From positions 310,001-374,000 of the forward strand of contig JAXLYI010000007.1 in assembly GCA_046351555.1 (NCBI GenBank): DNA of 64,000 nucleotides, written 5' to 3'. The DNA comes from CAISKJ01 sp046351555. Its GTDB lineage: Bacteria > Myxococcota_A > Polyangia > Polyangiales > Ga0077539. Each line of letters begins with the position of its first letter. Within the stretch, counting starts at the first letter, position 1. Positions 1-9,235 of the stretch are shown here, piece by piece. Below the pieces are notes generated by a model, which worked only from the letters and a program-made list of their open reading frames with translations, did not search any database and was not told where the DNA came from. A program made the position numbers and the translations under genes.

Positions 1-85
1 CGCGGTGGCGGGTGGGGAGACTTCATCCGTCGGCGGAGTCTCGCACGGTGCGGGCGCTCGCGCGTAGCCCGTTGTGAGCCGCCGC

Positions 86-1882
86 CTACTGCGCGCGGCG
101 GAAGCGGTAGCGCACGGTGAAGCGCAGCGCGCCGATGCCCTGCTCGGGCACCGCGACGACGAGCTCGTCGGCCGTCGCGGAGTAACCCAGGGGGACGGTG
201 CCGCTCGCGCCGCAGTCGGCGGCGAGGGCGAGCGGCGAGGCCGTCGCGCCGGCGGGGAAGGAGCCCGAGACGCCCACGGGGAGCCCGCGGTCGTAGACGA
301 TGCCGTTGGTGGTGACGAGGTGGAGCCCCGCGACCGAGTCGGTGGTGAAGCGCGCGCCGCGCACCCACGCCTGGCCGCGGACGCGGACGCGCGTCTGGGC
401 GAGGTCGAGGTCGCCGAGGCCCGTGGCGAGGCCGTTGAGCCACATCTCCAGGCCCTGCACCACCCAGCGGCCCTCGGGGATCACGCCGCCGGTGTTCATC
501 GGCGGGGGGCCGACCTGGAGGCGGGCGTCGACGAGCGGGAGGTCGGAGGGCGCGTCGGAGGGCGCGCAGGAGCCGGGGCCGTAGGGGACGCGCTCGACGT
601 CGATGGTGCCCTCATCGCAGTAGGAGAGCGCGGGCGGCGGGGTGACGTACGCGAAGTTGAAGCACATCTCGTCGGTGGTGTTGTTGCCGCTGCGGACGGG
701 GGTACTGAGCGGGTTGCGGTAGTCGCAGCGGGTCGAGAGCCTGTCGCCGGTGCGCAGCGTCTTGCGGAGCTCGTAGAAGAGCTGCGAGTCGAAGCGCCAG
801 CCCGAGAGGGTGATCAGCGGCTCGCGGGTGCCGTCGGCGCGCAGGATGGTCTGCGTGAAGTCGGTGCCGATGGCGTGCATGTGGGGCATGCCGGCGAGGA
901 TGGTGGTGTCCGCGCGGAGGGTGCAGCGGCTCTCGGCCATGCCCGCGGCGCGAGGGGCGACGGTGAAGCCCTGCGGCCCGATGGCGACCATGCCGTACTC
1001 GGTGCCCGCGGGCGCGTCGTGGTAGAGCCGCACGCCGCTCGCGTCGACGACGTCGGGCACGCGCGACCCGTTGTTGTAGTGGATCTGCACGATGAAGCGC
1101 TGCCCCGGCGTCACGCGCAGCTCGCCCTCGGGGAACTCGAACGCGTCCTGCCCCGGCGCCCAGGCGTAGAGGTACTGGCTGCTCGCGGGCATCCCCGAGC
1201 AGCGGAAGGCGGCCATCCCCGCGGTGCTCCGGTCGGGGTCGCGGAGGAGCACGATGTGGTGGACGACGCGCCGCTGGTCGAGCACGGCTTCGAAGCGCCG
1301 GACGAAGCGCGGCTCCGTGACGGGCGCGTCGAAGGCGAAGCACTGGTAGAGGTCGGTGACGTCGGGCCCGACGGCGAAGCGCGGCGCGGCGAGCGTGAAG
1401 CTCTGCGCCCCCGGCAGCGGCCGGTCGGGCGCGCGGAACACCGGCGCGCTCGCCATGAGCGCGGGGCGCGGCGCGGGGAGCGTGGCGCTGCAGCTCGCCC
1501 ACCCGGCGATGGCGCGCTTCGCGTCGTCGGAGGGCGCGGGCGAGCCCGACGGGGGCATGGTCCCTTCGACGAGGCGGGCGGCGATGCGGTCGACGGGGCG
1601 GCCCGCGGGCGTGGCGCGCAGGAGCGCGTCGTAGTCGAGCAGCGAGTAGGGCGCGCCGAAGGCCGGCGCGGCGCCGTGGCAGTTGCCGCAGTGCTGCATC
1701 AGCAGCGGGCGCACGGTGGAGTCGAAGTCCGCGCGCGGCGGCGTGCACGCGGGCGCCGTGACGTCGGGCGAAGCGTCGGTGGCTGCGACGTCCGCGGGGG
1801 CGCTGGCGTCGGGGGCGTTGGCGGGGGAGCCGCCGCACGAGGCGGCGAGCGCGAGCAGGGTCGCAGCGGAGACGGCGCGCAT
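86..1882 (-). CDS. Heme c / type II copper monooxygenase-like lipoprotein
   Basis: 598 aa. The N-terminus is a lipoprotein signal ending at Cys16, followed by an Asp/Ala linker (about 17-45). A single CGNCH heme c motif lies at 65-69. The rest resembles copper type II, ascorbate-dependent monooxygenases (PHM/DBH fold): His208-His209 and His268 fit the CuH site, and His334, His336 and Met406 fit the CuM site. The 70-residue spacing from the second CuM His to Met equals that in PHM. Probably an envelope lipoprotein that oxidises an unknown small molecule, with the heme domain supplying electrons (inference). It is followed on the same strand by the flavoprotein gene's neighbourhood, but no shared substrate is evident. 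Confidence 0.85.
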   Translation of the reverse strand: MRAVSAATLLALAASCGGSPANAPDASAPADVAATDASPDVTAPACTPPRADFDSTVRPLLMQHCGNCHGAAPAFGAPYSLLDYDALLRATPAGRPVDRIAARLVEGTMPPSGSPAPSDDAKRAIAGWASCSATLPAPRPALMASAPVFRAPDRPLPGAQSFTLAAPRFAVGPDVTDLYQCFAFDAPVTEPRFVRRFEAVLDQRRVVHHIVLLRDPDRSTAGMAAFRCSGMPASSQYLYAWAPGQDAFEFPEGELRVTPGQRFIVQIHYNNGSRVPDVVDASGVRLYHDAPAGTEYGMVAIGPQGFTVAPRAAGMAESRCTLRADTTILAGMPHMHAIGTDFTQTILRADGTREPLITLSGWRFDSQLFYELRKTLRTGDRLSTRCDYRNPLSTPVRSGNNTTDEMCFNFAYVTPPPALSYCDEGTIDVERVPYGPGSCAPSDAPSDLPLVDARLQVGPPPMNTGGVIPEGRWVVQGLEMWLNGLATGLGDLDLAQTRVRVRGQAWVRGARFTTDSVAGLHLVTTNGIVYDRGLPVGVSGSFPAGATASPLALAADCGASGTVPLGYSATADELVVAVPEQGIGALRFTVRYRFRRAQ

Positions 1883-1949
1883 GGGTGCGCCCGGTTGTAT
1901 CGGAAGTGGGGGGCTTGGGGAGCGTCGAACGCGCGAAATGCGCGGGGGT

Positions 1950-3605
1950 TTATTCGCGTTCGGGCAGCGGCGGGAGCGGGCGGTCGAGCTCCTTCGCGAC
2001 GCGCCACGCGGCGTGCCAGCCGGAGCTCATCGCGCCGACGATGCCGTGGCCCGCGCGCGTCGAGCCCCCGCAGAGGTAGAGCCCCGGCACGACGGAGCGG
2101 TAGCCCGGGCGGTTCTTGAGAAACTGCTCGGGCGTCGCGGCGAGGCCGTAGCCCGAGCCCCCGCTCGCCTCCGTGTACCGCGTCTGCGTCACCGGCGACG
2201 ACGACTCGCGGAACACCACGCGCGACGCGAGCCCCGGGAAGCGCTTCTCCGCCCGCTCGATCAGGGCGTCCTCGACGCGCTTCTTTCGCTCGCTGTACGT
2301 CGCGTCGCGGCGGTAGGCGGTGCCGCGGGCGTCCTCGTCGCGCACGCCCCAGTGGCGCGCGTCGCCGGGGGCGAGCGTCATCACCTCGATCGTCATGTGG
2401 CCGGGCGGCGCGTGGCCGGGCGTGTGGGGGTCCTTCACCGACGCGCTGGTGATGTAGCTGCACCGGGGCGTGAGGTCGCCACGCTCGACCGCGTCGTAGA
2501 GGCCCTCGACGTCGCTGGTGTCGAACTCCCACAGGTTGCTCGCGCGGACGCCGAGGTCGCGCAGGTCGCCGCGGACGCCGAGGCACGTCATGAAGATCGC
2601 GCCGCCCATCTCGAAGCCCTTCACCCGCTCGCGCCACGCGGGGGCTACGTCGCCGGGCGCGAGGAGCTCTTCGAAGGTGCGCCGCAGGTCGGCGTTGGAG
2701 ACCACCAGCTTCGCGCGGACCTCCTTCGTCTCGCCGCGCATCGCGTGGACGCGGACGCCCGTGGCGCGGCCGCCGTCGACGACGATCCGCTCGACCCGTC
2801 GGCGCAGGTGCACGGTGGAGCCCGCCGCCTCGACCGCGTCGGCGAGGGCGTCGGCGATCGCCTGCCCGCCCCCCTTGGGGTAGTACGCGCCTGCGAAATA
2901 GTGGTTGGCGAGGCCGCAGTGGAGCATCGCGCTCGCGCGGCTCGGGCGCACGCCGTAGTCGCCGCTCTGCCCGAGGATCACCGCGCGCAGGTCGCGGTCG
3001 CGCGTGCACGAGTCGAGGAAGTCGCCGATGGTGGCGTTCTGGTAGCGGGCGACGAGGCGGCCGTGGAGGAGGGCGTCGGCGATCATGCGGACGGCCGACT
3101 GCTTCGAGCGCTCCATCGCGCGGGCCATGTGGTCGACCTCGTCGAGCAGGCGGACGTAGCGGTCGATGCCGGCGCGCTCCTTCGGGAAGGCCGCGACGAG
3201 GCGCTCGCGGTAGAGCTCGCGGCCCTTCGGGATGCGGAAGGTGAGGCCCGGCAGCGCGACGGTGTCGTAGCCGTCCTGGTCCAGCGGGACGAAGCTCACC
3301 CGGTCGGCGCCCGCGGCGCGGAGGAGCGTCGGGATGCGCCCCTCGGGCCCGCAGTCGCCGACGTAGTGGAGCCCGATGTCGAACACGAAGCGCCGGTCGC
3401 CCGAGCCGCGGGAGAACATCGTCCCGCACCCGCCCGCGACGTAGTGCCCGTCGAACACCGCCACCTTGAGCCCCCGGCGCGCGAGCAGCGCCGCGGTGGT
3501 GAGGCCGCCGAGGCCGGCGCCGACGACCGCGACGTCCACCGCGTCGGGCACGGCGTTTCGAACGCGGTCTCTCGTGTGGGAGGCGGGGTCGTGGACGTCC
3601 GTCAT
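1950..3605 (-). CDS. FAD-dependent phytoene desaturase / retinol saturase-like oxidoreductase
   Basis: 551 aa from ATG 3605; an in-frame ATG at 3626 would add 7 residues. The dinucleotide-binding GAGLGG motif follows a short N-terminal tail (about residues 29-34), then a conserved GG hairpin. The C-terminus carries the usual CGGSTRAGHGIVGA FAD contact. Length and motifs fit the CrtI / all-trans-retinol 13,14-reductase group, which acts on polyenes or fatty acyl chains. No carotenoid pathway genes are adjacent, so the substrate is unknown. The GNAT gene ends only about 30 bp upstream, so the two probably form one transcript. Confidence 0.85.
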   Translation of the reverse strand: MTDVHDPASHTRDRVRNAVPDAVDVAVVGAGLGGLTTAALLARRGLKVAVFDGHYVAGGCGTMFSRGSGDRRFVFDIGLHYVGDCGPEGRIPTLLRAAGADRVSFVPLDQDGYDTVALPGLTFRIPKGRELYRERLVAAFPKERAGIDRYVRLLDEVDHMARAMERSKQSAVRMIADALLHGRLVARYQNATIGDFLDSCTRDRDLRAVILGQSGDYGVRPSRASAMLHCGLANHYFAGAYYPKGGGQAIADALADAVEAAGSTVHLRRRVERIVVDGGRATGVRVHAMRGETKEVRAKLVVSNADLRRTFEELLAPGDVAPAWRERVKGFEMGGAIFMTCLGVRGDLRDLGVRASNLWEFDTSDVEGLYDAVERGDLTPRCSYITSASVKDPHTPGHAPPGHMTIEVMTLAPGDARHWGVRDEDARGTAYRRDATYSERKKRVEDALIERAEKRFPGLASRVVFRESSSPVTQTRYTEASGGSGYGLAATPEQFLKNRPGYRSVVPGLYLCGGSTRAGHGIVGAMSSGWHAAWRVAKELDRPLPPLPERE

Positions 3606-3635
3606 GGCCGGCGGAGCATCGCACACAACGGCGGG

Positions 3636-4562
3636 CTACGGTCGGGGCACCCGCGGCCCGTCGAGCCGTACCCCGCGCAGCGAGAGGGCGTCCTCCCACG
3701 CGAGCACGCGCCGCAGGAGCGACTCGGGCGTCACCGCGTGGATGACGGATTCGCTGCGCCGCCAGGCGTCGTCGTTGCGCACGAGGGGCCACCCCTCCAG
3801 CGCGAGCGCGACGGCGAGCGTGGCCTCGGCGTCGGTGGCCTCGGCGAAGCGGGCGGGGTCGGCCATCATCGCGCGGAGGGCCGCGGTCCGCTCCCAGGCG
3901 AGTCGCGTCCCGGCGCGCGCGGCGCGGACGAGGGGCTCGCGCCACGCGCCCTCGCGCAGCGTGAGGGAGGCGTCGTCGCCGTCGACGGTGACTTCGAGCC
4001 GCGACCCGAAGGCCCCGCGCTGGAGCGTGAGGTGGCGCGCCCAGCGGCGCACCCAGAAGCCGCGCGCGAGGAGGTAGCGCAGTGATCGGCGCCAGCCCCA
4101 CGGCACCTCCAGGCGGACGCCCGAGAGCCCCGCGGCGCGCGCCCCGAGCTCGGCGAGCCCGAGCGCGTCGGCCGCGACGCCGCCGCGCCGGTGCGGCGGG
4201 TCGACGTAGAGCCCGAAGAGCGGGAGCAGCCCGTCGCCGCTGGTGAAGCGCGCGGTCGCGAGCACGCCGGCCTCGCGGCCCTGCGCCGCGACCCACCAGC
4301 GGGTGTAGAAGGCCTCGGGCACGACGGGGCTCAGCGGCGGGTGCGCGGCGAGGCGCGCGTGGCAGCGGGCGCGGTCGGCGTCGGAGAAGCCCGCGGGGTC
4401 GTCGAGCTCGCCGTGCCACGCCTCGACGTGGGCGGCGAGCTCGCGGTCGACCCAGCGCTCGTTTTCGGCGAAGGCGGCGCTGACGGGGGCGAGGCGGACG
4501 GCCCCGGCGGCGGACTCGCGGAGCGTGCGGTGGAGGCGGGTGGAGCGGTCGTCGTCGAACAT
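3636..4562 (-). CDS. GNAT-family N-acetyltransferase-like protein
   Basis: 308 aa with start ATG 4562. A longer reading frame to 4790 would add a 76-residue Pro-rich extension read from a G-rich 11-bp tandem repeat, and I reject it. The N-terminal half has GNAT features: a WWVAAQGREAGV strand, then a LFGLYVDPPHRRGG segment that resembles the acetyl-CoA P-loop (R/Q-x-x-G-x-G/A). The C-terminal 130 residues are not recognised. The acceptor is unknown. It is divergent from the TPR gene and upstream of the flavoprotein. Confidence 0.7.
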   Translation of the reverse strand: MFDDDRSTRLHRTLRESAAGAVRLAPVSAAFAENERWVDRELAAHVEAWHGELDDPAGFSDADRARCHARLAAHPPLSPVVPEAFYTRWWVAAQGREAGVLATARFTSGDGLLPLFGLYVDPPHRRGGVAADALGLAELGARAAGLSGVRLEVPWGWRRSLRYLLARGFWVRRWARHLTLQRGAFGSRLEVTVDGDDASLTLREGAWREPLVRAARAGTRLAWERTAALRAMMADPARFAEATDAEATLAVALALEGWPLVRNDDAWRRSESVIHAVTPESLLRRVLAWEDALSLRGVRLDGPRVPRP

Positions 4563-4690
4563 GGTGGGCCTCGGTCGGGGGTCGGTGGTGGGCGGCGTCG
4601 TCCGCCGCGCGAGGCCCGTGAGCAGCGCGTGTGCCGTGATGGTGGACGTCTCGAAACGGGCGATTTCCGCGCGCCGGGGATGGCGGCCGT

Positions 4691-4750
4691 GGGGTGGCGG
4701 CGGGGTGGCGAGGGGGTGGCGACCGCCGGGGGGTGGCGGCGGGGTGGCGG
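4691..4750 (+). repeat. 11-bp G-rich tandem repeat in the divergent intergenic region
   Basis: Five copies of GGGGTGGCG begin at 4691, 4702, 4713, 4730 and 4741, mostly at 11-bp spacing. The repeat lies in the 314-bp gap between the divergent GNAT and TPR genes (4563-4876). Runs of four or more G separated by 6-11 bases could form a G-quadruplex on the plus strand. The rest of the gap holds only the TTGACG promoter candidate. Confidence 0.7.
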
Positions 4751-4766
4751 CGGCCGTCGCGCGCGC

Positions 4767-4796
4767 TTGACGCTCCGTCGGCCGAACCACTACCGT
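4767..4796 (+). promoter_or_regulatory. Candidate housekeeping promoter of the TPR gene
   Basis: TTGACG at 4767-4772, then an 18-bp spacer and TACCGT at 4791-4796. The predicted transcript start is near 4802, about 75 bases before the GTG start of the TPR gene. The -35 is near consensus and the -10 is weak. TTGAC boxes recur before other genes in the window. Confidence 0.4.
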
Positions 4797-4876
4797 ACGC
4801 CAGAGCGCCCTGCTGTACCGCGTGGCTGCACGGCACGCGGGCGCCGCCCCCTCCCGCAGGAGCCCGTCGTCCGATC

Positions 4877-7528
4877 GTGACCATCGACCGCCAGAAGATC
4901 GCCGAGGCCGCGCAGCGCCACGCCTCGAAGGGCCAGTTCGACGCCGCGATCGCAGAGTACCAGCGGATCGTGGCGGTGGAGCCGGGGGACGTGCGCACGC
5001 TGCTGAAGATCGGCGACCTCCAGGTGCGCGCCGGGGCCGCGCCGAAGGCCGTCGAGACGTACCTCCACGCCGGCACGCTCTACGAGCAGCAGGGGCTGCA
5101 CCAGAAGGCCATCGCGGTCTACAAGCAGGTGCTCCAGCTCAACCCCGACCAGCTCTCGCTCTACGGCCGCGTGGCCGACCTGCACATCAAGCTCGGGCTC
5201 ACCAGCGACGCGCTCCAGGCGATGGAGCTCCTCGCCCAGCGCCACGGCCGCTCGGGCGACCAGGAGGCGCTCTCCAGCACCTACCGCCAGATCCTCCTGC
5301 TCGACGGGCAGAACCTCCCGACCCGCATCCGCCTCGGGGAGCTCCTGAGCAAGATGGGGCGCGGCGACGAGGCGGCGGTGGAGTTCGAGGCGGCGTGCAA
5401 GACGCTCGACGCGGGCGGGCGCGTCGACGAGTGGGCGCGCGTCGCCGAGCGGCTCGTCTTCCACCGGCCCAACAACCTCGACGCGCTCCGGCGCCTCGCG
5501 GGCTACTACCTCGAGCGCAACGACGCGCGGCGCGCGCTGCCGAAGATCCAGGCCTGCTACAAGCTCAGCCCGCGCGACGTGGCCACGCTCGACCTGCTCG
5601 CGCAGGCCTTCCGCGCCCTCGGCCAGCTCCCGAAGACCATCTCCGTGCTCAAGGAGGTGGCGCGCATCCACGGCGCCGAGGGCCGCCCGCGGGAGCGCAA
5701 CGAGGTCTACCAGCGCGTGCTCGAGCTGAGCCCGACCGACCCCGAGGCGCGCGAGGCGCTGCGCGGCGGCTCGGCGCCCGGCGTCAAGCGCCCGCAGTCG
5801 GTGCCGCCGCCCGCGCCGATCGAGCCCGCGCCCCCCGCGGCGCCCGCGCGGGCGGTGTCGTCGATGCCCGCGACCGAGCTCGTCGAGGAGGTGCTCGACG
5901 ACGCGCTCGAGGAGGTGCCTGAGAGCACCGCGCCGCGCGACCCGCCGCCCGACGAGGCGCACGACGTGGTGTTCGACCTCGCGCCGCGCGCCGCCCGCGC
6001 CGACGAGCCCGCGCCCGAACCGCCGCCCGCGCCGGAGGCCCCGCGCGGCGCGCCGGCGGTCTCGTTGCGCGCGCCGCTCTCGATGCGGACGCCCTTCGTC
6101 CCGCACCCGCCGATCGCGCCGCCGTCCGAGCGCTCGCCGGGCGAGGCCGGGCGCCTGCTGGGCGAGGCCGAGATCTTCCTGAAGTACGGGCTCCGCTCGA
6201 AGGCGATGGCCCACATCACGCGCGCGGCGGAGCTCGAGCCCGACGCGCCCGAGGTGCTCTCGCGGGTGCGCGACTTCCACGCGGCGCTCAACGACGGCAA
6301 CGGCGTCTTCCGCTTCACCCTGCGGCTCGCGGAGCTGCTCGAGGCGGCCGACCCGGCGGCGGCCTACCAGGAGGCCGCGCGCGCGCTCGAGGTCGACCCC
6401 GACAACGCCCTCGCCCGCGCCCTCTACGAGCGCCTCCACGCGGCGCAGCTCCACGCCGAGGTGCCCGTCGACGACGGCGGGGGCGGGGACGAGGGCGCGC
6501 TGATCGACGAGGCCGACGTCGACGTGCGCGACGAGCTGCCGACGGCCACGCCCGCGGCGTACTTCGACCCGGGCTTCCCGCAGGAGGTGGGCTACGGCGA
6601 CGACGCCTCGGAGGCGACCGAGATCGGCGCCTCGCCGCTCGACGGCTACGACCCGGGGGCGGACACCGGCGGGCACTACGCGGGGGGCGGCTCGCCGGAG
6701 ATCCCGGTCGAGGTGGAGACCGACCACACGGTGCGCGCGCAGTCGCTCTTCCCGGGCGGCCGCCGCGAGATCGAGGAGGGCCTCGACGAGGCGGAGTTCT
6801 TCGTCACGCAGGGGCTCTACGACGACGCGCGGATGGCGCTCCAGGAGCTGCTCCAGGTGCACCCGAACCACCCGCTCGTGCTCGAGCGCCTGGAGGAGGT
6901 CGAGCAGCTCGCGCAGATGCACGCCGCCGGCTACGAGGGCAGCGACCCCTCCTACGGCCTCGCCGACAAGATCGCCGAGGAGGTGGAGAACCTCAACCCC
7001 TTCGACGGCCCGACCACGGGGCAGATCGACGTCGAGACGGTGCTCGCGCAGTTCAAGCAGGGCGTCGGCCGCACGGTGAGCATCGAGGACTGCGACACGC
7101 ACTACGACCTCGGCATCGCCTACAAGGAGATGGGCCTGCTCGACGACGCGATCGCGGAGTTCAAGATCGCCACGATGAACCCCGCGCGGCAGTGCATCGG
7201 CGAGACGATGATCGGCCTGAGCTACATGGAGAAGGGCGACGTGCCCTCGGCGCTCGAGCACTTCAAGCTCGGCCTCCAGGCCCCGCAGCGCAGCGAGCGC
7301 GAGGAGCTCGGGCTCTACTACGAGATGGGCGCGGCCTACGAGGCCGTCGGCGACCTGCCCGAGGCGCTCTACTATTTCCAGAAGGTCGACAAGCGCGACC
7401 TGAGCTTCCGCAACGTGCGCCAGCGCGTCCAGCGGCTCCAGGGCGCGCTCCACGGCGTCCCCGAGGGCCACCGCCCGCCCGCGCGCGACGAGATCGACCG
7501 CAAGTTCGACGACCTCCTCAAGGAGTAG
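4877..7528 (+). CDS. Large tetratricopeptide-repeat scaffold protein
   Basis: 883 aa with GTG start at 4877, where sequence of TPR type begins; upstream codons are low-complexity. Residues about 5-310 hold several TPR units, with typical A...G...A...Y...L...P patterns. A Pro/Ala/Glu-rich linker follows (about 310-430), then another TPR pair (430-530), an acidic Gly-rich linker (540-640) and C-terminal TPRs (650-870). It has no signal peptide or membrane segment, so it is likely cytoplasmic. TPR arrays bind proteins. Long multi-linker forms like this are common in myxobacteria, where some act in motility or regulation, but nothing here names the partner. Confidence 0.85.
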   Translation: MTIDRQKIAEAAQRHASKGQFDAAIAEYQRIVAVEPGDVRTLLKIGDLQVRAGAAPKAVETYLHAGTLYEQQGLHQKAIAVYKQVLQLNPDQLSLYGRVADLHIKLGLTSDALQAMELLAQRHGRSGDQEALSSTYRQILLLDGQNLPTRIRLGELLSKMGRGDEAAVEFEAACKTLDAGGRVDEWARVAERLVFHRPNNLDALRRLAGYYLERNDARRALPKIQACYKLSPRDVATLDLLAQAFRALGQLPKTISVLKEVARIHGAEGRPRERNEVYQRVLELSPTDPEAREALRGGSAPGVKRPQSVPPPAPIEPAPPAAPARAVSSMPATELVEEVLDDALEEVPESTAPRDPPPDEAHDVVFDLAPRAARADEPAPEPPPAPEAPRGAPAVSLRAPLSMRTPFVPHPPIAPPSERSPGEAGRLLGEAEIFLKYGLRSKAMAHITRAAELEPDAPEVLSRVRDFHAALNDGNGVFRFTLRLAELLEAADPAAAYQEAARALEVDPDNALARALYERLHAAQLHAEVPVDDGGGGDEGALIDEADVDVRDELPTATPAAYFDPGFPQEVGYGDDASEATEIGASPLDGYDPGADTGGHYAGGGSPEIPVEVETDHTVRAQSLFPGGRREIEEGLDEAEFFVTQGLYDDARMALQELLQVHPNHPLVLERLEEVEQLAQMHAAGYEGSDPSYGLADKIAEEVENLNPFDGPTTGQIDVETVLAQFKQGVGRTVSIEDCDTHYDLGIAYKEMGLLDDAIAEFKIATMNPARQCIGETMIGLSYMEKGDVPSALEHFKLGLQAPQRSEREELGLYYEMGAAYEAVGDLPEALYYFQKVDKRDLSFRNVRQRVQRLQGALHGVPEGHRPPARDEIDRKFDDLLKE

Positions 7529-7576
7529 CGCGGGGTCTGACGCGGGTCTGTCACGGGCGCGTCGCGTGACCGGAAT

Positions 7577-7606
7577 TTGACGTCCGGCGCCGACCGTGAC
7601 TAGGAG
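7577..7606 (+). promoter_or_regulatory. Candidate promoter of the D-A-T-P repeat lipoprotein gene
   Basis: TTGACG at 7577-7582 with an 18-bp spacer to TAGGAG at 7601-7606. The predicted start is near 7612, giving a leader of about 39 bases that includes the AGGAG ribosome site at 7638-7642. Confidence 0.45.
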
Positions 7607-7650
7607 TGCGCGCGGAGCGATGACCAACGCGCTCTCCAGGAGTCCCCGTG

Positions 7651-9195
7651 ATGAAGCGTCGCAGTGAGTGGTTCCTTGCGGTGGCCGTGCTGGCGGCCGC
7701 GTGCAGCAGTTCGTCCAACGCGCCCCTCCCCGTCAACGACGCCGACCTCGACGTCGCGGCCGACACGGTGGAGGAGGCCGGCGCCGACGCGACGCCGGAC
7801 GCGTCGCCCGACGTGGTTCAGCCCGACGCGACGCCCGATGCCACGCCGGATGCGTCGCCCGACGCGGCGCCCGACGCGACGCCGGATGCGGCGCCCGACG
7901 CGACGCCCGACGCGACGCCGGATGCGACGCCCGACGCGACGCCCGACGCGACGCCGGATGCGACGCCCGACGCGGTGGCGGACGCCGCAGCCGACGCTCG
8001 CCCCGACGCGACGCCGGACGCGTCCGCCGACGCGGCGACCGACGCCACGCTGGATGCTGCCTCCGACGCCGCCGACGCCGCGACCGACGCGCGCCTCGAC
8101 GCGGCCGCGGACGCTACGCCGGACGCGGCCGCGGATGCCGCCGACGCCGCCGCGGACGCCGCCGGGCCGAGCGGCTCGACGCGCGACCTCTGGCTGCTCC
8201 GCGTGGGCGACGGGACCGCCGCGCTCACCAACGCCGCGACCGCGCTCTTCATCGACCGGCGCGCGGCCAACGACGGCGCGATGCGCGGCGCGGCCATCGC
8301 GCTGCCCACCGCGATGAGCGGCGCCAACCGCACCGTCACCATCTCCGGCACAGCGGCCTCCGAGGGCTCGCTCACCCGCTCGGTCGACGGCCGCTTCGTC
8401 ACGCTCGCGGGCTACGACGCCGCGCCCGGCACGGCCACCGTCTCGACCGCCGCCTCGATCGAGCGCGTCGTCGCGCGCGTCGCGGCCGACGGCACCGTCA
8501 ACTCCACCACGGGCCTCGGCATGGCCTACGCCGCCAACAACGTCCGCGGCGCCGTCACCGTCGACGGCAGCGCCTTCTGGGTCGCCGGCACCGGCGCCGC
8601 CGGCACCGCGGGCATCCAGTACAAGATGCTCGGCGCCGCCGGCGAGCCCACCAACGTCCTCGCGGCGCCCGCCAACGTGCGCGTCGTCGGCATCTTCAAC
8701 GGCCAGCTCTACGGCAGCGCGTCGACCAGCTCGCCCACGCCCGGCTTCTACGGCGTCTTCTCGGCCGGCACCGGCACGCCCACCGCCGCCGGCGCCACGG
8801 CCACGCAGCTCTCGGGCTTCCCGACGGCGTCGGGCCCGTCGCCCTACGGCTTCGCCGCGCTCGACCTCAACGCGGCGGTGGCCGGCGTCGACACGCTCTA
8901 CGTCTGCGACGACCGCGCGGTCGCCTCGGGCGGCGGCGTGCAGCGCTGGACGCTCGCGTCCGCGGGCGGCATGTGGGCGCTCGCCGCCACCGTGAACACC
9001 GGCATCACCAGCGGCTGCCGCGGGCTCACCGCGTGGACGGAGGGCACCGACGTCTTCGTCGCGGCCGTCACCGCCGAGAGCACCTCGCGCGTCGTCGTCT
9101 ACCGCGACCGCGCGGGCACCACCGCGGGGCCCTTCGTGGTCGCCACCGCGCCGACCAACACGCAGTTCCGCGGCGTCGCGCTCGCGCCGCAGTGA
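7651..9195 (+). CDS. Secreted lipoprotein with long Asp-Ala-Thr-Pro repeat stalk
   Basis: 514 aa. ATG 7651 is chosen over the adjoining GTG 7648 because AGGAG at 7638-7642 sits 8 bases upstream. Lys/Arg and a hydrophobic run end in a lipobox (LAAAC, Cys near residue 18). Residues about 35-165 are a low-complexity stalk of D-A-T-P-D-A units. The remaining 350 residues look like a beta-propeller or beta-rich domain (repeated strands with Gly and Thr), with few cysteines. Probably anchored in the outer membrane with the stalk holding the domain away from it. No enzyme motif is seen. Confidence 0.8.
   Translation: MKRRSEWFLAVAVLAAACSSSSNAPLPVNDADLDVAADTVEEAGADATPDASPDVVQPDATPDATPDASPDAAPDATPDAAPDATPDATPDATPDATPDATPDATPDAVADAAADARPDATPDASADAATDATLDAASDAADAATDARLDAAADATPDAAADAADAAADAAGPSGSTRDLWLLRVGDGTAALTNAATALFIDRRAANDGAMRGAAIALPTAMSGANRTVTISGTAASEGSLTRSVDGRFVTLAGYDAAPGTATVSTAASIERVVARVAADGTVNSTTGLGMAYAANNVRGAVTVDGSAFWVAGTGAAGTAGIQYKMLGAAGEPTNVLAAPANVRVVGIFNGQLYGSASTSSPTPGFYGVFSAGTGTPTAAGATATQLSGFPTASGPSPYGFAALDLNAAVAGVDTLYVCDDRAVASGGGVQRWTLASAGGMWALAATVNTGITSGCRGLTAWTEGTDVFVAAVTAESTSRVVVYRDRAGTTAGPFVVATAPTNTQFRGVALAPQ
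7824..7974 (+). repeat. 12-bp coding repeat (GACGCGACGCCx type)
   Basis: Nearly uninterrupted 12-bp units encoding Asp-Ala-Thr-Pro inside the lipoprotein gene; degenerate copies extend on both sides from about 7784 to 8160. Such a tract could expand or contract by slippage in in-frame 12-bp steps, altering stalk length. Confidence 0.8.
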
Positions 9196-9235
9196 GCTCC
9201 GCCGCGCGTCAAGGTCGGGCCGCGGCCCGCCGTTG

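Noticed and set aside
1..85. Small hairpin GAGACT/AGTCTC (17-42) as a terminator
   Set aside because: A 6-bp stem with a 14-base loop and no other support. Apart from this, the left edge shows no gene.
4563..4790. Pro-rich N-terminal extension of the GNAT protein
   Set aside because: It is encoded by the G-rich 11-bp repeat. The downstream ATG at 4562 gives a normal GNAT start.
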